From JBMNUL01 sp050946255 (GTDB lineage: Bacteria; Actinomycetota; Coriobacteriia; Coriobacteriales; CADBOM01): a DNA stretch of 10,413 nucleotides. This document shows, piece by piece, positions 1 to 5,771 of the stretch; position 1 is the stretch's first letter, and each line of letters opens with the position of its first letter. The DNA is taken from positions 1 to 10,413 of the forward strand of contig JBMNUL010000094.1 in NCBI GenBank assembly GCA_050946255.1, read 5' to 3'. The position numbers and the translations under genes are program-made. The notes under the pieces are model-generated. The model had not been told where the DNA came from. It did no database searches and saw only the letters and a program-made list of their open reading frames with translations.

Positions 1-53
1 TCTGACGTATGTCTCCCACTTGTTGGGGAGGAATGTCATCCTGCAAAAAAAAA

Positions 54-1385
54 TTACTTGTCAGTCTGAGCAGCTTCTTTATCCTCAATTGCCTTGTTGC
101 CGAGCGAAGAAGCAATGTTCGGGAACATGTACATGGACACACCGATAAGGGCAGTCACGATCGCGGTACCGATATAAATAGCTTGGTAATAGGCAAGACC
201 ATCGGCTGCGCCAGAGAACGCAATAGCGAGAGGAGAAATGATGTAGGGGCCAATCAGGAACATGCCAATGTTCTGGAAGGTCGCCTGAATACCGCCAATG
301 ACGCCAAGCTGTTCACGTTCGACACCGGGAAGCAGAGTAGGAGCCATTTTCACGAAGGGCATCAAGGACGCCATAGCGATTGGCTGAATGATGTACAGCA
401 CCCATGTCATCGGGCCGTAGGGGAGGAAGTAGATGAGCGCGAAGCAACCTGCGGTAATAAGAGCACAAATCCAGACAGGCCCGCGCATCTTCTTAAAGAA
501 GCGAGCAAACACCGTCGGCAGTAGCATCGAGAATACCGCACCGAGAATTGTATTGATAGTGGACAGCTGGCCGGCTTCCGCCTGGAACTGCGGACCGCCT
601 GCGAGGGTGGAAATAGCAGCGACCATATACGAGCTGTTAATGTTCGTCGCACCGCCGAAAACCAAGAGAGCAAAAATCGAGATGCCCCAAACAGCAGGAT
701 TCTTGAGGACTTCTTTCATGTACTGGCCAACAGGCTCTTTGTTAAGCTCAACTGCAGGATGCTTCCTGTAGCATATTACCCAGATCACAATACCGACTGC
801 GATGAGGACTGCGCCAACAATCCACGCTTGCTGCAGTGATTGACCGACGCTCTCAATTGCCGCCGCTGGATCTGCAGCGAGAGCAGCGTCCGATGCCGGA
901 GGAACTGCCGCAGAGCCATACCAGAGCGCAAAAGCCGCGCCAAAAGTCATTCCGGCGGTATACACGCCCATGGCAAATGCATTCGCCTTTCCAGGGAACC
1001 AGTCACGAAGCAGCTTTGCAGAGTTAGCGTTCAGGCAAGCAACAGCGAAGCCAAGGATAATCATCGCAACGATGATTAGCGCAAAGTTACCGACTGAAAA
1101 CACGCGAATAATTGCACCGACGAGACCCGCGATGAAGCCCGCCATCAGAATTTTGTTCAGACCAATTCTGTCTGCCATCACACCTGCGAGAATTGCAAAC
1201 AAAAAGCCCGAAAGGTAAGGGGCACTCATAATCATCGAGAACATCATGGGCTGAATGCCATATGCCTGCATCGTTGCTACCGCAGCACCACCAGGCAGGA
1301 TATTGTTGAATTGAATGGCTATGAGGATGCAAGTCATGCCAATCAAAATTGCCCAGCGACGTGGATACAACTTTTCCTCTTCCAT
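54..1385 (-). CDS. MFS transporter, 12 transmembrane segments
   Basis: Major facilitator superfamily carrier of 443 residues, the usual length for a 12-helix member, acting in the cytoplasmic membrane. The short charged N-terminus (MEEEKLYPRR) leads into helix 1. The MFS motif A, GVMADRIGLNK, lies at about residues 68-78 between helices 2 and 3. The conserved NSAKLLRDWFPGKANAFAMG stretch follows helix 4 and resembles the CynX/OFA/NNP part of the superfamily. A charged tail ends the protein. The start is the ATG at 1385, preceded by GGGAGGG only 3 nt away, so its ribosome site is close and modest. It is divergent from the PucR-type regulator, which is its likely controller. The substrate is unknown. 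By neighbourhood I infer a small organic anion or aromatic used by the molybdoenzyme nearby. The family call is firm and the substrate is a guess. Confidence 0.93.
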   Translation of the reverse strand: MEEEKLYPRRWAILIGMTCILIAIQFNNILPGGAAVATMQAYGIQPMMFSMIMSAPYLSGFLFAILAGVMADRIGLNKILMAGFIAGLVGAIIRVFSVGNFALIIVAMIILGFAVACLNANSAKLLRDWFPGKANAFAMGVYTAGMTFGAAFALWYGSAAVPPASDAALAADPAAAIESVGQSLQQAWIVGAVLIAVGIVIWVICYRKHPAVELNKEPVGQYMKEVLKNPAVWGISIFALLVFGGATNINSSYMVAAISTLAGGPQFQAEAGQLSTINTILGAVFSMLLPTVFARFFKKMRGPVWICALITAGCFALIYFLPYGPMTWVLYIIQPIAMASLMPFVKMAPTLLPGVEREQLGVIGGIQATFQNIGMFLIGPYIISPLAIAFSGAADGLAYYQAIYIGTAIVTALIGVSMYMFPNIASSLGNKAIEDKEAAQTDK

Positions 1386-1430
1386 TTTCCCTCCCTAATA
1401 ATCCTTTCCTTCTAGTCTCGACTCGAATCT

Positions 1431-1461
1431 CTGACAATCAATCGAATTGATTGTTTGTCAG
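1431..1461. repeat. 31-nt near-perfect inverted repeat in the MFS leader
   Basis: The arms begin CTGACAA and end TTGTCAG around an AATT-like centre at 1446, with 13 of 15 positions complementary; the only mismatches are 1438/1454 and 1444/1448. It lies 45 nt upstream of the MFS start. It could be an operator for a dimeric regulator such as the divergent PucR protein. It could also be an RNA hairpin in the leader: the stop codon of the 25-codon upstream ORF lies inside its 5' arm on the transcribed strand. No U-tract follows, so it is not an intrinsic terminator. Confidence 0.7.
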
Positions 1462-1535
1462 ATACCAATTGGAAAGTTTGGCTCGAGTGCGTCAGAAAAG
1501 CCCAAATACCTATGCATGGGTTTAGCAGCCCGCAT
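1458..1535 (-). CDS. putative 25-residue leader peptide or small protein upstream of MFS gene
   Basis: Short ORF of 25 codons starting at the ATG at 1535. It has the best Shine-Dalgarno in the window, AGGAGGT, with 7 nt between AGGAGG and the start. The peptide begins MRAAKPMHRY and ends PNFPIGI. It has no signal peptide or membrane segment and I recognise no family. Its stop lies in the 31-nt inverted repeat, 72 nt before the MFS start and in the same frame with stops between, so it is not an N-terminal extension of the carrier. This looks like a translated leader controlling the MFS gene, or a small protein in the same transcript. An overlapping frame from an ATG at 1555 to 1412 could encode 47 residues, but its AGGAG is only about 2 nt from the start. 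Translation is inferred from the ribosome site alone. Confidence 0.45.
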   Translation of the reverse strand: MRAAKPMHRYLGFSDALEPNFPIGI

Positions 1536-1542
1536 AGGGATA

Positions 1543-1549
1543 CCTCCTT
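1543..1549 (-). promoter_or_regulatory. strong Shine-Dalgarno deciding the 25-codon leader ORF
   Basis: The minus strand reads AAGGAGGTATCCCT directly before the ATG at 1535. This gives a consensus AGGAGG with 7-nt spacing, much better than the site before the MFS gene itself. It is the main evidence that the short ORF is translated. Confidence 0.55.
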
Positions 1550-1644
1550 CCTCATTTCTCCTTTGATTCTTTCTCCTCAATGTGAAAATAGGAAAAAGCC
1601 TGCGCTCTGTTAATTGGGAATAGTCCAAAAATGACATCCCGATT

Positions 1645-1674
1645 TTTGTAGATTCGACGAATCGGTTCTCGCAA
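1645..1674 (-). promoter_or_regulatory. candidate sigma70-type promoter with palindromic spacer for leader ORF and MFS gene
   Basis: On the minus strand TTGCGA (1674-1669) and TACAAA (1650-1645) are separated by 18 nt, a tolerable -35/-10 pair with two mismatches each. The perfect palindrome GATTCGACGAATC (1651-1663) fills the spacer right up to the -10, a typical place for a repressor operator. It would give a leader of roughly 110 nt before the 25-codon ORF. No start site is proven, so this is a low-confidence call. Confidence 0.3.
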
Positions 1675-1828
1675 GCGCACCTCACTGTTACTGGACATGT
1701 GTGGACTCAACGCCCATCGGGATTACAATGGGACCCAGTCAGTCGGAGACACGTGCTGGCGGAATGACGTCCAGTCTCACTACCAGGCACGAACCGGTAC
1801 CTGCTCATGCCGCGATGTTGAAAATCAT

Positions 1829-1833
1829 GGAGG
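1829..1833 (+). promoter_or_regulatory. Shine-Dalgarno choosing the regulator start at 1839
   Basis: GGAGG followed by CTGTT and then ATG gives a 5-nt spacing. None of the upstream in-frame starts (GTG 1701, ATG 1728, ATG 1764, ATG 1815) has a comparable site. The GGAGG could still be a chance part of Met-Glu-Ala codons. Confidence 0.4.
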
Positions 1834-1838
1834 CTGTT

Positions 1839-3428
1839 ATGAAGTTTGCAGACCTTGGAATTCCTGACACGAGCATTCAGAAGCTATCACTCAGCATGGT
1901 TTGCAGCATTCTTCGGAGTTATGACATCTTGGCGAAGCCAGAGGGATGTTCTCGACACTTTGCCTGGGCTACGTCACCCGAAGGGGTTTACGAATTAACA
2001 GGAACCGTTGATGAAGCGTGCCTCATTGTCGTATGTGACAGCTCTTCCTTTAAACAGGCATCTGACAACTTTCCCCGTGCTTTCTTCATCGTCGCTGCCT
2101 CAGAAACAGACAACACGACCATTCATCCCACCCCTAACAACACCCTCATCATTGGCTCATTTGACAGCGCAAAGATACTAGCTCTTCTTCAGGGGCACAT
2201 AATAAGGCTGACTATATGGAAATCGTCACTTGAAAGATGCCTCGAAGAAAATGTCGGAATGGACGCACTGCTTGCTTTAGGTGAGGAGATGCTCCAATGT
2301 CGAATTGTCGTTGCTTCACCTAGATGCACCTTCGCTTCATCAGGTGAAATGCCCAGCATTTCATCCAGGGGAACCGAAGTTGCTGCAATACCAAAAATAT
2401 CAGCGGGGGAACCTAACTCCACAAGACCGGTGCTAAGGAAGCACGGCAACGAGTATCGCCTTGAACTTACGATGCTACTGGAGCAATCACGCTATCGCAT
2501 CATTGGCATATTCAGCAGCATACCATCGCCTGACACTACTGAGCTGTTTTCAAAGTACTCCTATTACGTATCAGAGTATCTAAAGTCTGCGGAATGCTCG
2601 CACCCATCAAGAGACGTGCTTGATGGGACATTGCATAAAATCATAGTAGGCGAGCAGATTCCTTCCCGAGAGCTTGGACAATTCGAGGCAGCGTATGGCA
2701 TCACCGATACATCGGAACTCAGGCTCGCCGCAGTTGATTTGTCGACCATAGCATTAGATGTAAGGAAAGACATCAAGTTATCGGTAGGCACTTTTCATGA
2801 AGAATCAACCGCTCCCTGCGAAATAAACGACATGCTTCTGTTCCTGTTTCGCTCAAACTCCTCCGACAGCTCGTTGTCAAATAAGGAGTTTGCTCGCGGC
2901 TACAACTCGAGTATTTCCGGAAGATGTAATTCGCCTTTGCTCTTGTCCCAGGTCTATTCAGGAATCGCCAACACAAAGTATGCGTATAAACAGGTTCTCT
3001 ACATGGTTGGAAACATGGATGTTATCCAATCCGAAAATGAGGTCATGGCAGTGGCAGGCGGGAAGAGCAGCGTTATTTCATTCGAAGAGTGTTTGCTTCT
3101 ATTTTTGATTGCCGACAGCAGTAAAGATATCGAACTGAGAAACTTTTGTTTGTCTCACACGATTCTCGAAAAGCTCGCGAAGGAAGACAGAGAAAACGGA
3201 ACGGAAAATGCTCGAATACTTATGATGTATCAGTATTACAACGGGAAAACGAGCATTGTTGCTAACAAAATGCACATGCACCGGAACACGGTCATCTATC
3301 ATCTTGACAAAATACAGCAAAGGTTCGGCTTTGATCTTGACGATCCGTGCATGAGAAACAGGCTTCTCGTAGACAGCAAAGTTTTCAATGTCCAACTTGC
3401 CTTGCAGCGAGAGGGCAGCGCCAGCTGA
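1839..3428 (+). CDS. PucR/CdaR-family transcriptional regulator
   Basis: Cytoplasmic DNA-binding regulator of 529 residues from the ATG at 1839; the frame stays open back to a GTG at 1701 (575 residues). The C-terminal 60 residues carry the PucR-type helix-turn-helix. This has a MMYQYYNGKTSIVANKMHMH stretch, then RNTVIYHLDKIQQRFGFDL and DDPCMRNRLL, matching the family pattern HRNTVxYRLxKI..xGxDLxDP. The middle (around SGRCNSPLLLSQVYSGIANT) resembles the degenerate GGDEF-like domain of CdaR proteins. The N-terminal half is a probable sensory region that I cannot assign to a ligand. It is divergent from the leader ORF and MFS gene, which it probably controls, perhaps through the palindromes at 1431-1461 or 1651-1663. 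The 1839 start is preferred only for its GGAGG. It trims a helix beginning at Met 1815, so the start is uncertain. Confidence 0.88.
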   Translation: MKFADLGIPDTSIQKLSLSMVCSILRSYDILAKPEGCSRHFAWATSPEGVYELTGTVDEACLIVVCDSSSFKQASDNFPRAFFIVAASETDNTTIHPTPNNTLIIGSFDSAKILALLQGHIIRLTIWKSSLERCLEENVGMDALLALGEEMLQCRIVVASPRCTFASSGEMPSISSRGTEVAAIPKISAGEPNSTRPVLRKHGNEYRLELTMLLEQSRYRIIGIFSSIPSPDTTELFSKYSYYVSEYLKSAECSHPSRDVLDGTLHKIIVGEQIPSRELGQFEAAYGITDTSELRLAAVDLSTIALDVRKDIKLSVGTFHEESTAPCEINDMLLFLFRSNSSDSSLSNKEFARGYNSSISGRCNSPLLLSQVYSGIANTKYAYKQVLYMVGNMDVIQSENEVMAVAGGKSSVISFEECLLLFLIADSSKDIELRNFCLSHTILEKLAKEDRENGTENARILMMYQYYNGKTSIVANKMHMHRNTVIYHLDKIQQRFGFDLDDPCMRNRLLVDSKVFNVQLALQREGSAS

Positions 3429-3439
3429 ACAGCCGGCGC
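3418..3439. other. GC-rich hairpin over the stop codon of the regulator gene
   Basis: GCGCCAGCTG and CAGCCGGCGC are complementary apart from one A/C mismatch and leave a tight loop. The hairpin straddles the TGA at 3426-3428. It is followed by AAAAAG on the plus strand, so it lacks the U-tract of an intrinsic terminator in either direction. It may protect the 3' end of the mRNA or help Rho-dependent stopping. Confidence 0.35.
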
Positions 3440-3490
3440 AAAAAGCTGTCCGGCCAGATCACCGAAAAGGTAACGTCTGGGCAGACAGCT
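3440..3490 (-). terminator. intrinsic terminator after the trigger-factor-like gene
   Basis: On the minus strand AGCTGTC (3490-3484) pairs with GACAGCT (3450-3444). The stem continues with one wobble, one C/C mismatch, a CCAGA/TCTGG segment, a 2-nt bulge and a TTACC/GGTGA segment around a TTTTC loop. A run of five T follows (3444-3440). It starts 32 nt after the stop codon of the trigger-factor-like gene. In the plus direction the T-rich tail is missing, so it serves the minus strand. Confidence 0.75.
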
Positions 3491-3522
3491 CATACCTTGC
3501 TTTCCCTTGTTATGAAGAATAA

Positions 3523-4821
3523 TCAAAGAACGTATTCAACATCCGCTTCAGATAGCAACTTTTTCCGCATTTTGATGCGTGTCGCCATCTCTCGAAGCTG
3601 ATAGGTTCTGCCGTTCATCTCGAGCATCTTTCTCGCTTCATCAGGGCGTTGTGCGTCGATACGGACCAATGCCTCGTTAGTGTCATTCTCATCAGGTACA
3701 TAGTTCTCGTGTCTCGCCAACGCGTCCAGCGCAAGACCTTCTCGCAACACCTGGCGACCACGAATCAGCATTTGCATCATAAAATGGTCTTTGGATAGCC
3801 CCTGAGATGCACAGAATTCGTCGATGGAGACCCCCGCTTTATCGCATGCAGTCGAAACGTTTTGAAGCAATCCTGCCCGGCTGTATTCATAGTATTCTGC
3901 CGGAAGCTGAACTTCTGGTAGCCTTTTTGCGAGTTCGTTCACCGCACTCTGCTCCGTAAGCTGACGGCGACGATTCTCGCCCTGGTCCTGGAGACCCCGA
4001 CGAACAAGCCGTCTGTAGCTGTCAACATCGTGGGCGCCCGGGATATTATCCTTTACCCATCTATCCGACAGCTCCACATCCTCTCTTTTCAGAATTGAAT
4101 GCAGTTCCAAGCGAGTTGACATATGTTCAGTAACGTCAAGACCGATAAAGTTCTTGCTAGTCAGGTTAAATTCAAAGTCCTCAACATCGCCGGGTTTCAT
4201 TGCAAGAAGCTTTTCGTCAAAAATTTTTGGAAGGACCCCGCTTCCCAAGCGATAATTCGCTGCCGTGGCGGTCAAAGGCCCAACAGTCATCCCAGCTTTG
4301 TTTGTAGCAACGGTAACAAGAACATCAGAGCCTTCGAGAACTACCATGGCTTCGTCATCTGGAACAAGCTTTGCCTTTGACTCAATTTCCTTTTCGATAT
4401 AGTCGTTAACAGTGTCATCCGTAATTTGGAAGTCTGGCACTTGCAGTTTGACAGAGTCGTATGAACTCAATTCCAGCGAAGGTTTAAGGGGGATGCCAAC
4501 GGTGAAGTTCCAGTCTCTCCCCATGCTGAAGGTTTCAATGCCCTCTACCTTCGGCTCTAACGCCGCATCGAGTTTTTCCGTCTCGATGATTTGGTCAGCA
4601 AGCTGATTTGCCAGACATTTTCCAACTTCCGGCTCAAGACGATCCCCGAACCGCTCCTTTAGCCCATCAGAAGCAATCATGTCCGTCAAATCAATCCTAT
4701 GCTGCAAGGCAAGAAAGCTGAGTATCTCGTCAACGTCCGTTTCAGCATCTTCCCATGAAACTGCAACGTCGTAATACCGGCAGAGCTCATTCGTCTGCTT
4801 TTCAGATAACGAATATCTCAT
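3523..4821 (-). CDS. trigger-factor-like chaperone / FKBP-type peptidyl-prolyl isomerase
   Basis: Protein of 432 residues, the length of a canonical trigger factor, with the same three-part order. There is an N-terminal domain (about 1-125, ending in the PLKPSLELSSYDSVKL stretch that matches the family's PexELxDYxxxxV linker). A FKBP-like domain follows (about 160-245; GSGVLPKIFDEKLLAMKPGD corresponds to the IPGFEexLxGMKxGe loop). The C-terminal part is helical and charged (about 250-432). The ribosome-docking signature GFRxGKxP, expected near residues 45-55, is absent: that stretch reads LTDMIASDGLKERFGD. It therefore probably does not dock on ribosomes and may be a dedicated chaperone, with the neighbouring molybdoenzyme as an obvious candidate client (inference). 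The ATG at 4821 is chosen because GGAGG lies 4 nt upstream; the frame is open to 4977 but that extension looks non-coding. It has its own terminator, and another terminator insulates it from the oxidoreductase operon. Confidence 0.85.
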   Translation of the reverse strand: MRYSLSEKQTNELCRYYDVAVSWEDAETDVDEILSFLALQHRIDLTDMIASDGLKERFGDRLEPEVGKCLANQLADQIIETEKLDAALEPKVEGIETFSMGRDWNFTVGIPLKPSLELSSYDSVKLQVPDFQITDDTVNDYIEKEIESKAKLVPDDEAMVVLEGSDVLVTVATNKAGMTVGPLTATAANYRLGSGVLPKIFDEKLLAMKPGDVEDFEFNLTSKNFIGLDVTEHMSTRLELHSILKREDVELSDRWVKDNIPGAHDVDSYRRLVRRGLQDQGENRRRQLTEQSAVNELAKRLPEVQLPAEYYEYSRAGLLQNVSTACDKAGVSIDEFCASQGLSKDHFMMQMLIRGRQVLREGLALDALARHENYVPDENDTNEALVRIDAQRPDEARKMLEMNGRTYQLREMATRIKMRKKLLSEADVEYVL

Positions 4822-4825
4822 AGCA

Positions 4826-4830
4826 CCTCC
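4826..4830 (-). promoter_or_regulatory. Shine-Dalgarno deciding the trigger-factor-like start
   Basis: The minus strand reads GGAGGTGCT immediately before the ATG at 4821. It rejects the longer reading back to 4977. The 185 nt between it and the upstream terminator must hold the promoter, but I see no convincing -35/-10 pair there. Confidence 0.6.
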
Positions 4831-5006
4831 AAGTAATTGATGCTGTGGACAGGGCAGTGGAGCTGTCTGCGGAGGATTAGCAAGGCACCGTTGCCGTTCC
4901 TTCGCACACGCTAATTGACACTTTTCTAGGAGCGCAATTCCCATCTCACAAAACAGCACACTTTGGAAACCACACAATCAAAGGTGACGACGCGCCCATC
5001 AGGTGC

Positions 5007-5047
5007 AAAACGGGCACCGACAAACCTCGTCAGCTTGCCGATGCCCG
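5007..5047 (-). terminator. strong intrinsic terminator ending the oxidoreductase operon
   Basis: On the minus strand CGGGCA (5047-5042) pairs with TGCCCG (5016-5011). All inner positions pair too, if G-U wobbles are allowed, giving a 16-bp stem with a 5-nt GACGA loop and a TTTT tail (5010-5007). It begins 14 nt after the stop of the HNH-like gene, so the oxidoreductase, ferredoxin and HNH-like genes probably share one transcript that ends here. Confidence 0.85.
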
Positions 5048-5061
5048 CAGCACGAGTCAAA

Positions 5062-5316
5062 TTAGAGCTCGCCAGCTTCTCTCATCTTTCGAAAGCACGA
5101 GGAGCACACAATCATGCAGTTATCAAGATCGCGCGGCCCTTCTGGATCGCGCGCAACTGCTTCCCATCCACCAATATTGGGCCCTCCTTGCATGGGAAGA
5201 ATTCCACGTTGACCACATCGCGATTCGTGACCATGACTTGAATCCTCACACTCGCAGCATCCCCCACTGCGCGCCCATGCCTGGTTGACGACAAGCGTGG
5301 AAAACGGCTCGGCCAT
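5062..5316 (-). CDS. small degenerate HNH-fold zinc-binding protein (catalytic His lost)
   Basis: Protein of 84 residues. The layout recalls a small HNH family of the type GGRCEC...HxH..RC...WEAHH...LSNCxILCxxCH. Visible here are SGGCCECEDSSHGHESRC (about 18-34), WEAVARDPEG (51-60) and LDNCMIVCSSCF (64-75). The structural Cys residues (C21/C23, C34, C67, C71, C74) and the HxH remain. The HH of the HNH core is replaced by VA, and the final CxxCH has become CSSCF. It is probably a zinc- or iron-binding protein without nuclease activity (inference). The ATG at 5316 is chosen for GGAGG 9 nt upstream; the frame is open to 5370. It lies 113 nt after the ferredoxin gene and just before a strong terminator, so it looks like the last gene of the oxidoreductase operon. 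The family match is from memory of its pattern. Confidence 0.65.
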   Translation of the reverse strand: MAEPFSTLVVNQAWARSGGCCECEDSSHGHESRCGQRGILPMQGGPNIGGWEAVARDPEGPRDLDNCMIVCSSCFRKMREAGEL

Positions 5317-5429
5317 AATATGCCCCCTCCAATTAGACGAACAAAAGTACCGCTCTGATATTAGACTCACCTTAAGAACATTTCATTACTTGTAATTTCT
5401 TATTGCCAAGCTGTAGCAAGATGCAATCA

Positions 5430-5771
5430 CTATTCCTGAGCGTTGAAGATAACCGATCGCGGTTTCTCTGCAGCAATTTTTGCAAGATTGTCCAACGTGT
5501 CATACACCATCACGCCCGATTGGCAGTGATGGACACACATCGGCCAACGCCCTTCTTCGACCCTGTCTTTGCAAAGATCGCACAGGTGTGTAGGGAACGG
5601 CATGTAGGTCAGTTCCCATTTGCCGTTAATATTTTTCCGGGGGCCATCTTGTGCGAGCACAATCCCATATTGCCCCTCTGGCAGGTCGTGAGCCTTTTTG
5701 CACGCCACTTCGCAAGTATGGCAGCCGGTGCAGTACTCATATTGAATCAGCAAACCGTATTTGTTATTCAT
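5430..5771 (-). CDS. two-cluster [4Fe-4S] ferredoxin-type electron-transfer subunit
   Basis: Protein of 113 residues, predicted cytoplasmic partner of the molybdopterin oxidoreductase. It carries CTGCHTCEVAC (C14, C17, C20, C24) and CDLC...CVHHC (C64, C67, C79, C83). These correspond to the first and last Cys groups of DmsB/NrfC-like subunits, while the two middle groups are missing. In those proteins the first and last groups together build one dicluster fold, so two [4Fe-4S] clusters can still form: 14/17/20/83 and 64/67/79/24. It is about half the usual DmsB length. The ATG at 5771 overlaps the end of the oxidoreductase gene by 8 nt, with GGGGGG 8 nt upstream inside that gene, implying translational coupling and matched stoichiometry. 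The frame is open to 5810, but that start has no support. No signal peptide or membrane segment is present. Confidence 0.88.
   Translation of the reverse strand: MNNKYGLLIQYEYCTGCHTCEVACKKAHDLPEGQYGIVLAQDGPRKNINGKWELTYMPFPTHLCDLCKDRVEEGRWPMCVHHCQSGVMVYDTLDNLAKIAAEKPRSVIFNAQE

Noticed and set aside
1..53. Run of nine T on the minus strand right after the MFS stop, plus a CTCCC/GGGAG hairpin at 12-29, as an MFS terminator.
   Set aside because: The order is wrong: the T-run comes before the hairpin, and no stable stem precedes the T-run.
9..524. Long plus-strand open frame (171 codons) antisense to the MFS gene.
   Set aside because: It is a shadow of the carrier gene: no ribosome site, no recognisable domain, and a composition explained by the opposite strand.
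4915..4943. TTGACA at 4915-4920 on the plus strand as a promoter.
   Set aside because: No acceptable -10 lies 16-18 nt downstream and no plus-strand gene follows.
4822..4977. A 52-residue N-terminal extension of the 432-residue trigger-factor-like protein from an ATG at 4977.
   Set aside because: The GGAGGT ribosome site points to 4821, the protein from there already has canonical trigger-factor length, and the extension has no domain features.
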